Assembly: GCA_030446945.1 (NCBI GenBank)
Contig: JAUJMI010000127.1
Coordinates: 1,212 to 9,058, forward strand
Direction of reading: 5' to 3'
Length of the DNA: 7,847 nucleotides
Source: Longimicrobium sp.
Lineage (GTDB): Bacteria; Gemmatimonadota; Gemmatimonadetes; Longimicrobiales; Longimicrobiaceae
The position numbers and the translations under genes were made by a program. Shown here in pieces: positions 1-5,284 of the stretch (within the stretch, counting starts at the first letter, position 1; each line of letters opens with the position of its first letter). Under the pieces are notes generated by a model. It did no database searches. It was not told the origin of the DNA and worked only from the letters and a program-made list of their open reading frames with translations.

Positions 1-1538
1 TCGAACGAGCCCTGGTCCTCCACCATGATCGCCATCGCCTCCGCGGGGGTGAGGGGGCGCCGGTAGCTGCGCGCGGTGGTCAGCGCGTCGAAGACGTCGG
101 CCACGCGCAGGATGCGCGCGGAGAAGGGGATCGCCTCCCCCACCAGCCGGTCCGGGTAGCCGCCCCCGTCCCAGCGCTCGTGGTGCGACCGAACCATGGG
201 GCGGATGTCCCAGGGAAAGTCCACGCTCCCCAGCATCGCCTCGCCGGTCACGGGGTGGCGCTCCATCAGGGCGCGCTCCTCGTCGGTCAGCCGGCCGGGC
301 TTGTTCAGCACCTCCTCCGGCACCTCGATCTTCCCCAGGTCGTGGAGGAAGGCCCCCATGCGGAACCACACCATCTCATGCGGGGCGATCCCCACCCGCT
401 CCGCCAGCCGGCACGCGTAGTCCGCCACGCGCAGGCAGTGCCCCACCGTATAGCGGTCCTTGGCCTCGATCGACTCGCCCCACTGCTGCACCAGCAGGAG
501 GAAATCGCCCTCCAGCCGGTCGATCCGGTCCTGGATGTCCGCCGTGTCCGCCTGCGCCTGCAGCCCGGTAAAGAGCGTATGCGAGCGGTTCAGCGCCGCC
601 AGGGCGTCGCGGTTGCGGCCCTGCTCGCGCAGCGCGAACGCCAGCTCACGTTGCGTCTCCGCTTCCAGGAGCGGGTTGTGCGGACCCGCCAGGTCGGCGG
701 CACGCTGCAGGTGGATCACGGCCAGGTGGGGCTTGCCGCTGTTCCGGTAGATCACCCCGTAGAACTTCAGAGCTTCCGCCTGGTGGCGGACGTCTCCCAG
801 CTCGCTGAAGATCTCAAAGGCTTCGTCGCAGCTCTCCCGCGCCCGCGAGAGGTCCCCCCGCGCGATGTAGACCTCGGTCCGGTTCACGGCCACGATCCCG
901 CGGAGCTGAACGTTCCCGGAGTTCAGGCTGACCGTGTACGCGCGCTGGAAGAACTCTTCCGCCCGGTCCAGCTCGCCGAGATCGACGTGCAGCATCCCCA
1001 GGTTGTTGAGCACGGAGGCGATGCCGCGGTCGCTGCGAGCCTCCTCCACCAGCGCCAGCCCGCGGAGGTAGCGCGCATTGGCCTCGTGCAGATCCCCCCG
1101 GATGTTGGCGATGATCCCGAGGTTCTGCTCCACGTCGCCCGCGAGAGCGAGGTCGTGGATCCGGAGTGCGGCGGTGAGCGCATCGTGGAAGAAGGCTTCG
1201 GCCTCCGGCATACCCCCCCGCGCCTGCGCCACCAGACCCAGACCGTTGAGGGCACGGCCCCGATGCAGGTCGTGATCGGCGGTGGCGCCCAGCTCCAGCA
1301 CCTTTTCGAACTGCTCGAGCGCCAGCTCCTCGTCGCCCGCCTTGCGGTGGCAGTGGCCGATGCGCACCAGCACGTCAAGGACGCCGTCGACGGTACCCAC
1401 GTCGACGGCGATCTTGAAGGCCTGCTCGTAGTGCTCCAGCGCGGCGGGCCAGCGGCCCCGGCGCTCCGCGGCACCCGCCGCGTCCAGGTGATGTGCGATC
1501 AAGATGTGCTCTGTCTTATCGGACCGGGCGGGTACCAT
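1..1538 (-). CDS. TPR-repeat HD-GYP domain protein (c-di-GMP phosphodiesterase), 3' end outside window
   Basis: Probable cytoplasmic cyclic-di-GMP phosphodiesterase. I translated the minus strand from the ATG at 1538; 512 codons are visible and the frame is still open at base 1. Residues about 15-330 are helical repeats with a period near 40, about eight TPR-like units (for example SVLNNLGMLHVDLGELDRAE near 175-194). Residues about 355-512 are the HD-GYP domain: YTVGHCLRVADYA (His367), HDLGK (His399-Asp400, Lys403), ERHPVTGEAM (His428), HHERWDGGGYP (452-462) and DVFDALT (481-487). All expected metal and GYP residues are present, so it should be active. There is no transmembrane or receiver domain; the TPR array probably docks a partner that controls the enzyme. 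The start is supported by frame and by homology-like sequence directly after it, but the Shine-Dalgarno is weak (GCGGG inside a hairpin). It follows the small lipoprotein gene by 41 bases and may share its transcript. Confidence 0.93.
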   Translation of the reverse strand, partial: MVPARSDKTEHILIAHHLDAAGAAERRGRWPAALEHYEQAFKIAVDVGTVDGVLDVLVRIGHCHRKAGDEELALEQFEKVLELGATADHDLHRGRALNGLGLVAQARGGMPEAEAFFHDALTAALRIHDLALAGDVEQNLGIIANIRGDLHEANARYLRGLALVEEARSDRGIASVLNNLGMLHVDLGELDRAEEFFQRAYTVSLNSGNVQLRGIVAVNRTEVYIARGDLSRARESCDEAFEIFSELGDVRHQAEALKFYGVIYRNSGKPHLAVIHLQRAADLAGPHNPLLEAETQRELAFALREQGRNRDALAALNRSHTLFTGLQAQADTADIQDRIDRLEGDFLLLVQQWGESIEAKDRYTVGHCLRVADYACRLAERVGIAPHEMVWFRMGAFLHDLGKIEVPEEVLNKPGRLTDEERALMERHPVTGEAMLGSVDFPWDIRPMVRSHHERWDGGGYPDRLVGEAIPFSARILRVADVFDALTTARSYRRPLTPAEAMAIMVEDQGSF

Positions 1539-1568
1539 GATGGGCGCGTACCCGCGAGGGTACGCGCC
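1528..1568 (-). promoter_or_regulatory. Two mutually exclusive hairpins around the HD-GYP start codon
   Basis: On the minus strand GGCGCGTACCC (1568-1558) pairs perfectly with GGGTACGCGCC (1553-1543) around the loop TCGC: 11 bp, four-base loop, between the lipoprotein stop and the HD-GYP ATG. A second stem uses part of the same right arm: GCGGGTAC (1555-1548) pairs with GTACCCGC (1535-1528), and its 12-base loop carries the ATG (1538-1536). The two cannot form together. No T-run follows either stem, so an intrinsic terminator is unlikely; an attenuator or a start-codon occlusion switch is possible. The pairing is visible in the sequence; the function is inferred. Confidence 0.5.
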
Positions 1569-1579
1569 ACCTGGCAGGG

Positions 1580-1828
1580 TCAGCCGCCGGACCCCGCGTA
1601 CGCGCCCCCGGTGGTGGTCACGGTCCTTCCCCCGGAACCGGCGTAGGCGCCGCCGTCCGTCGTCGTCATCGTGGTGTCCTGCGGGAGGCTGCCGGCCGGA
1701 ATCCCGTTCTGGGCGGCGGAAACGGTGCCGGGAGTGAGCGGCGAGGTGGGCGACTCGGACGAGCAGCCGCCTGCGCCGATCAGGATCCCGAGGGCAAGGG
1801 CGGACAGGCCGATGGTGCGTACGCGCAT
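1580..1828 (-). CDS. Small lipoprotein with duplicated GGAYAGSGG tail, unknown function
   Basis: An 82-residue predicted lipoprotein that I do not recognise. Residues 1-22 are a signal peptide (MRVRT, then a hydrophobic run LSALALGILIG), with a loose lipobox AGGC and Cys22 as the lipid site. The residue after Cys is Ser, which by the Lol rule known from E. coli favours the outer membrane. The remaining 60 residues are low complexity, rich in Ser, Thr, Gly and Pro, and end in two copies of GGAYAGSGG (residues 59-67 and 74-82), each preceded by a threonine run (TTTD, TVTTT). The start is supported by GGAG at 1840-1837, eight bases before the ATG. A strong promoter lies upstream. It precedes the HD-GYP gene on the same strand. 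The tail could be a surface-exposed flexible segment or a target of modification; neither is shown. Confidence 0.75.
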   Translation of the reverse strand: MRVRTIGLSALALGILIGAGGCSSESPTSPLTPGTVSAAQNGIPAGSLPQDTTMTTTDGGAYAGSGGRTVTTTGGAYAGSGG

Positions 1829-1836
1829 GGGTGAGA

Positions 1837-1840
1837 CTCC
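1837..1840 (-). promoter_or_regulatory. Ribosome binding site of the small lipoprotein
   Basis: GGAG lies eight bases upstream of the ATG at 1828 and fixes this start. Confidence 0.7.
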
Positions 1841-1890
1841 GAGCTGGGGGTGGTTTGGAACGAGACACGTTTTGGCGGGGGAACGATTCG

Positions 1891-1939
1891 AAGCTACTGC
1901 CGGATGCGCGGAGTGTCAATATTTTTGTCAGGTGTTTTT
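1891..1939 (-). promoter_or_regulatory. Sigma70-type promoter with upstream A-tracts for the small lipoprotein
   Basis: On the minus strand a perfect -35 TTGACA (1919-1914) is followed after 17 bases by TAGCTT (1896-1891), a weaker -10 matching TATAAT at three positions. Directly upstream of the -35 are two A5 runs (1939-1935 and 1926-1922) in an otherwise very GC-rich region, resembling an UP element. The predicted transcript starts near 1884, about 55 bases before the ATG. The rest of the gap 1829-2039 shows only a weak GC hairpin downstream of the 2040 stop (around 1990-2020). Confidence 0.65.
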
Positions 1940-2039
1940 GCGACATCGCGTAAGATAGGCCACCGTGAAGCAGCGGCGAGCCGCGCGGTTGCGCAATCCG
2001 CCGGTGCTTTCCACCTCCGGCGCTGCCCCCCCGGCCCGC

Positions 2040-2408
2040 TCAGTGGTGCCCGCCGGGCGAGCGCAGGACGCGGAAGACGTGGTTGAGCGTCCCCAGCGAC
2101 GCGCCCAGGCCGGCGATGGTGAGGAAGATTCCCACCAGCAGGTACGCCAACGCCGAGCCGCTCCGGTCGACGTCCGCCCAGCTGGCCGAGGCGTAGTAGG
2201 AGATGGCGGCCAGCCCCAGGAGGAGCACGCCGGTGCCCAAGCCCACGGCGAGCGCAAAGGTGCGCACCACGCCCTCGGGGATGTCGATGTCCGGAATGCC
2301 GAGCGCGCTGCGCGACCTGGGGCGCGGGTTGGCGGCGCTCCAGCTGTCGAAGCGGTCCTTGACCGTGCCGTAGGTGCTGTCCCCGTCCGGTCCGTGGCGG
2401 CGGCTCAT
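2040..2408 (-). CDS. Small two-helix membrane protein coupled to cytochrome c
   Basis: A 122-residue inner-membrane protein that I cannot assign to a family. The N-terminal 47 residues are hydrophilic and charged (MSRRHGPDGD...), then come two likely transmembrane helices at about 49-72 (TFALAVGLGTGVLLLGLAAI) and 86-108 (ALAYLLVGIFLTIAGLGASL), separated by a short loop containing SWADVDRSGS. It ends in a short basic and histidine tail (FRVLRSPGGHH). No heme, metal or catalytic motif is visible. The ATG at 2408 overlaps the TGA of the cytochrome c gene (ATGA, 2408-2405), which indicates translational coupling and fixes the start. A larger open frame running through the cytochrome gene in this phase is an artefact. 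By context it may be an assembly partner or membrane anchor for that cytochrome; this is inference. Confidence 0.82.
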   Translation of the reverse strand: MSRRHGPDGDSTYGTVKDRFDSWSAANPRPRSRSALGIPDIDIPEGVVRTFALAVGLGTGVLLLGLAAISYYASASWADVDRSGSALAYLLVGIFLTIAGLGASLGTLNHVFRVLRSPGGHH

Positions 2409-2938
2409 GACTCCCCCTGCTGGCTGAGTGCGTAGACGTAGGCGGCGATCTGCCCGATCTGCGCCGGGGTGAAGTTGCCCCCGCCCCGCGGCGGCATGGC
2501 GCCGGGGAACTGTTTGGGGTTCGCCACGCCGGCGTTGATGATCGTCACGAGCTCCGGGTAGGCCCCACTGATGTGCAGCCACTCCCGGTCGTCCAGCGGT
2601 GGCGCGACCGAGCTGCCCGCGCCGCCGGCGCCGTGGCAGGCGGTGCATGTCTGGCCGAAGAGCTCCTGCCCCTGGTCCACCATCGCCTGCGTTACGCCGG
2701 CGGGAAGGTTCTTCGCCACGATCTTGGCGCCGCCGCCGCCGACCGCGGAGCCGGGCGTGACCGGGGGCGGATCCGGGTGGCTCCACTCCGGCGTCGCCGG
2801 GGTCTGGCGGTGCGACACGGCGGTGTACCCGCCGGGCGGCAGGTCCGGCTTGCAGGCGCTGGCCAGCGCCGCCGCAAGCGGCAGGGCCAGCCACAGGGCA
2901 CGGGCCGGGAGCCTCCGGCTCGCAGTGGTCTCGCGCAT
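2405..2938 (-). CDS. Lipoprotein c-type cytochrome, single heme
   Basis: A 177-residue class I (cytochrome c / cbb3 subunit III-like) electron carrier, membrane-tethered outside the cytoplasm. Residues 1-28 form a basic then hydrophobic signal (RALWLALPLAAALASA) ending at a relaxed lipobox with Cys29. A Pro/Gly-rich linker follows (about 30-75). The cytochrome fold spans about 85-172: heme-binding CTACH (Cys98, Cys101, His102), with Met148 in GAMPPRGG as the probable sixth ligand, and a C-terminal helix IGQIAAYVYAL. The start at 2938 is chosen because the signal peptide begins there, although the Shine-Dalgarno (GGAAACGAG) is poor; the open frame upstream of it is probably not translated. It lies 92 bases downstream of the sufE-like gene and overlaps the two-helix membrane gene by four bases, so the pair is surely cotranscribed. 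The electron partner is not in the window. Confidence 0.92.
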   Translation of the reverse strand: MRETTASRRLPARALWLALPLAAALASACKPDLPPGGYTAVSHRQTPATPEWSHPDPPPVTPGSAVGGGGAKIVAKNLPAGVTQAMVDQGQELFGQTCTACHGAGGAGSSVAPPLDDREWLHISGAYPELVTIINAGVANPKQFPGAMPPRGGGNFTPAQIGQIAAYVYALSQQGES

Positions 2939-3030
2939 GGTCTCGTTTCCGGGTTCGCCCGGGGACGCACAGCGGCCCCGCGGGGATGGACAAAAGAACG
3001 CGCGGGCGCGGCGTGCGCAAGGCTCCCGGC

Positions 3031-3486
3031 TCACTCCCCCGCCTCCTCCCGCGCCTGGCGCGCGGCCCGCTTCAGCCGCTCCACCATCGCGGTCAGCCCC
3101 ACCTCGCGCGTGGCCAGCCCGATCTTCCCCATCACCTTGGGCACGAAGTCCTGGGGGATCGCGAGCGTGGTCTCCGGCGGCTGCCCGTTGAGCGCGTCGA
3201 AGAGCATCGCCAGCAGCGCGCGGATGGTGGGCGCGCCCTGCGGCACGTCGGCGTGGAAGTGCATCTTCCCGTCCACCACTTCGGGGAAGATGGCCACCGG
3301 CGTCTGGCATTCAGTGACGCGGTACTGTGCCGGGTCCAGCCCGCGGAAGCGCTCGGGAAGGGGCGGCAGCTTGTTGGAGTACTGCACCAGCGCCTGACGC
3401 GTGAGATCGGGCGTGAGCGTGGCGAAGCGCCGGAGGATCTTTTCGATGCCCGGGGGGATCCCGGCGGACTGGATTGCGTCGCTCAT
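3031..3486 (-). CDS. sufE: SufE-like cysteine desulfurase acceptor protein
   Basis: A 151-residue cytoplasmic protein of the SufE/CsdE family, which takes persulfide sulfur from a SufS-type cysteine desulfurase and passes it on for Fe-S cluster assembly. The length is right for the family. Matching features are an N-terminal helix with leucine spacing (IEKILRRFATL), a mid segment RFRGLDPAQYRVTECQTPV with the expected active cysteine at position 60, GAPTIRALLAMLFDALNGQPPE (about 84-105), and the C-terminal signature IGLATREVGLTAMVERLKRAA (about 122-142). Usual members read GCxSxVW around the cysteine; here it is ECQTPV, a mild departure. No SufS or scaffold gene is nearby. The ATG at 3486 has no visible Shine-Dalgarno; an AGGAG lies about 22 bases upstream. 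The next gene on the strand is the cytochrome c, possibly cotranscribed. The gap 2939-3030 shows no clear promoter. Confidence 0.85.
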   Translation of the reverse strand: MSDAIQSAGIPPGIEKILRRFATLTPDLTRQALVQYSNKLPPLPERFRGLDPAQYRVTECQTPVAIFPEVVDGKMHFHADVPQGAPTIRALLAMLFDALNGQPPETTLAIPQDFVPKVMGKIGLATREVGLTAMVERLKRAARQAREEAGE

Positions 3487-3574
3487 GGGCGTGCGCGGGT
3501 TGCAGGAAACATGCTCCTGAACGTAACTCCCGCCCCACCCCGGCGCATCCTCCGCCTCGTGAACGGCGGGGCCT

Positions 3575-3728
3575 CACGCGGAGACTCGTGAGAACAACGG
3601 ACAAAAGCATCGCACCGGAGAGCACACAAGGAACCGCAAGCCACAGGGAAACCCTTTTTCTGTTCTTCCTCTGTGCCTCCGTGTCTCTGTGCGAGCCCTG
3701 TCGTTGCTTTCCTCCGCGTCTCCGCGTG
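3575..3728. repeat. Putative interspersed element with 11-bp terminal inverted repeats
   Basis: The plus strand begins CACGCGGAGAC (3575-3585) and ends with its exact complement GTCTCCGCGTG (3718-3728). The interior is purine/pyrimidine-skewed and less GC-rich than its surroundings. Read on the minus strand it contains short degenerate units: CACAGAGA, CACGGAGG and CACAGAGG in tandem (period 8, about 3692-3669), and CACGCGGAG followed by ACGCGGAGG (period 9, about 3728-3711). It has no coding potential that I trust. The form is that of a non-autonomous MITE-like or extragenic repeat. I recall similar 'cacagagacacagagg' intergenic strings from other environmental bacteria, but I cannot search for copies here. 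With the terminator next to it, it fills most of the 324-base gap 3487-3810, in which I found no clear promoter for sufE. Confidence 0.5.
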
Positions 3729-3754
3729 GGACCTGCCGTTCCGCCAAACGAAGC

Positions 3755-3788
3755 GCGGGGCGGCCCGGATCGCTCCGGACCGCCCCGC
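3755..3788 (-). terminator. Strong hairpin terminator of the porin-hydrolase operon
   Basis: On the minus strand a 15-base arm (3788-3774) pairs with 3769-3755 around a GCGA tetraloop (GNRA type). All positions pair, with one G-U wobble that would be a mismatch on the plus strand, so the structure favours the minus-strand transcript. It begins 22 bases after the hydrolase stop and is followed by a modest T-rich stretch (TTCGTTT). Confidence 0.75.
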
Positions 3789-3810
3789 TTTCACCGCGCG
3801 ATGCCGCGGA

Positions 3811-5217
3811 TCAGCTGGGCGGATTCGCGATGGTCGTCGCGAGCGTGGTGCCGTACTTCGCGTTGATGTACGCCGCGAAGTACTCCGAGAGGAACTGGTG
3901 CGCCTCGTTGGACGGGTGCACGCCGTCGAACGAGAAGAGCGAGCCAAAGAAGCCCGGCGCACCCACGTTGGACGGCGGCAGCGGCGCCGGGTTGGGGCAC
4001 GACTTGGCCACCGCCTCACCGAACTGCGCCGGCGTCAGCGTGGGCGACGACAGGTGCTGGCACTTCCGCACGCGCTGGAAGAGCCGCAGCGATCCCGTGT
4101 TCGCGGGCGGAGCCACCGACTCGCCCAGGAAGACGTTGAAGATCAGGTTCGGGTCCACGTACAGCCAATTGTTCGCGGCGGCGGCGGCGCGGATGGCCGC
4201 GTTGTAGCCGCCGCCGGACGGACGGCCGTTGGGCAGCGTCCCCACGCGCGCGGCCACGATCGCCTGCTCGGAGCTGTCCAGCAGGTACACGCCGCGGCGC
4301 GGGTCGCCCGCCGGGAAGGCGGCCGGGTTGCAGTTGATCTCGGGGAAGTTGGCGTCGCCCACGATCTGGAACGACACCATGTTGCGCGACAGCGGGTTGG
4401 GCTGGCCCAGCGCGTTCACCGGCGAGCAGTTGGCGTTCACGGGCTTGCCGTTGAAGCGGCCCCCCGTGGTCCGCGACGCCGCGAAGAAGTAGGCGCCCGG
4501 CTGGATCAGCGGGGCCGCGCGCACGGCGTCGACCACCCCCACCAGCATCACGCCCTGCGGGTTGGTGGCCTTGATGGAGTCCACCAGCAGGTTGAGCTGC
4601 GCCTGGAAGGTGGCCAGCGGCGTCAGCGAGCTGTCCGCGCGGGTGGGGGTCGGCCCCAGGTTCCCGCTCAGCGTGGCCTCCAGCGCGTCGTTGTTGCCGA
4701 TCCACACCGACACGAAGGTCGGCTGCGCCGCCTTCATCGCCCGCACCTGCGAGCGGGGCCCGATCAGAAGCGTGTTGAGCTGTCCCAGCTGGCCGCCCGG
4801 GACGCGCAGGAGGTCCAGCAGGCGCGCGCCGGGGACCGCCAGGTTCTGCACGAAGTTCACCTGCGCGCCTTCGGCCGAGCGCCTGCACGTGGGCGCGACC
4901 CCCGTCGCCGGGGTCAGCGGCGCCACAAACGGTACCGGGCAGCCGGGGCGGGCGATGGAGGGGATGCCAAAGTTGGTGACGCCCGCCTTCGCCGCCAGGA
5001 GCGGCACGTACGAGCGCGCCTGCGTGCTGTCGTTGATCCCGCTCGACTGGAAGCCGGCGGTGATCGAGTTCCCCAGCGCCACGTAGCGCGCGAAGATGGC
5101 GCCGTTGGCCGGGGTCGGGGTGTTGATCAGCCCCTCGTCCTCGTCCACGCAGGCGCCCAGCGACAGCGCCGCGGCGGCCACGGCGAGGAGCCGGAGCCGG
5201 CTCGTTCCAGAGTTCAT
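3811..5217 (-). CDS. SGNH/GDSL-type hydrolase lipoprotein
   Basis: A 468-residue secreted lipoprotein esterase or lipase of the SGNH superfamily. The signal peptide (residues 1-22) ends in a textbook lipobox LGAC (Cys23), followed by an acidic VDEDEG. Catalytic blocks are visible in order: block I YVALGNSITAGF with the nucleophile Ser51; block II Gly130 in NLAVPGA; block III GNND with Asn176; block V DGVHPSNEAH with Asp431 and His434. Six further cysteines (93, 111, 264, 296, 386, 407) suit disulfides in an oxidising compartment. The protein is longer than minimal SGNH enzymes, with an insert at about 240-420. The start at 5217 is set by GGAG eight bases upstream and by the signal peptide; an in-frame ATG 14 codons earlier has no such support. 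It lies 67 bases after the FadL-type porin gene and is followed by a strong terminator, so the two form one transcription unit. The substrate is unknown; acyl esters are likely. Confidence 0.9.
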   Translation of the reverse strand: MNSGTSRLRLLAVAAAALSLGACVDEDEGLINTPTPANGAIFARYVALGNSITAGFQSSGINDSTQARSYVPLLAAKAGVTNFGIPSIARPGCPVPFVAPLTPATGVAPTCRRSAEGAQVNFVQNLAVPGARLLDLLRVPGGQLGQLNTLLIGPRSQVRAMKAAQPTFVSVWIGNNDALEATLSGNLGPTPTRADSSLTPLATFQAQLNLLVDSIKATNPQGVMLVGVVDAVRAAPLIQPGAYFFAASRTTGGRFNGKPVNANCSPVNALGQPNPLSRNMVSFQIVGDANFPEINCNPAAFPAGDPRRGVYLLDSSEQAIVAARVGTLPNGRPSGGGYNAAIRAAAAANNWLYVDPNLIFNVFLGESVAPPANTGSLRLFQRVRKCQHLSSPTLTPAQFGEAVAKSCPNPAPLPPSNVGAPGFFGSLFSFDGVHPSNEAHQFLSEYFAAYINAKYGTTLATTIANPPS

Positions 5218-5250
5218 CCGAAGTTCTCCAGAGGGGATCGTTTGCGGGTT

Positions 5251-5284
5251 CCGGCGCACTGAGACGAGCGCGAGCGAGCGCCGG
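5251..5284 (-). other. Intercistronic hairpin between porin and hydrolase genes
   Basis: CCGGCGC (5284-5278) pairs with GCGCCGG (5257-5251) across a 20-base loop immediately after the porin stop codon. There is no T-run, so read-through into the hydrolase gene is expected; it could protect the upstream message from 3' decay. The stem is short and chance pairing is possible at this GC content. Confidence 0.35.

Noticed and set aside
1538..1620. Possible frameshift fusion of the lipoprotein to HD-GYP, since the HD-GYP frame stays open upstream of its ATG
   Set aside because: No slippery sequence is visible, the upstream reading is non-domain sequence, and a lipidated exported HD-GYP enzyme would be cut off from c-di-GMP.
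180..1646. Long plus-strand open frame (488 codons) over the HD-GYP gene
   Set aside because: Antisense shadow: it is Arg/His/Pro-rich without motifs, while the minus strand encodes an intact TPR/HD-GYP protein.
2976..2985. 10-bp palindrome CCCCGCGGGG upstream of the cytochrome gene
   Set aside because: Expected by chance at this GC content; no promoter elements next to it.
2405..3310. Extended 301-codon version of the cytochrome c gene reaching into sufE
   Set aside because: The first 124 codons read as Arg/Ala/Gly-rich shadow of sufE, and a proper signal peptide with lipobox begins at 2938.
3483..3512. Nine-codon leader ORF (MFPATRARP) whose TGA overlaps the sufE ATG
   Set aside because: Its AGGAG is only one base from its ATG, too close for efficient initiation; probably chance, though it is the only Shine-Dalgarno-like site near the sufE start.
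3632..3656. AGGG-AAA-CCCT followed by five T on the plus strand as an intrinsic terminator
   Set aside because: The stem is only four pairs and no plus-strand gene precedes it; more likely part of the repeat element.
3673..5262. Long plus-strand open frame (529 codons) over the SGNH hydrolase
   Set aside because: Antisense shadow in GC-rich DNA; extremely Arg/Val-rich, no domain, and the minus strand has all SGNH blocks and a good start site.
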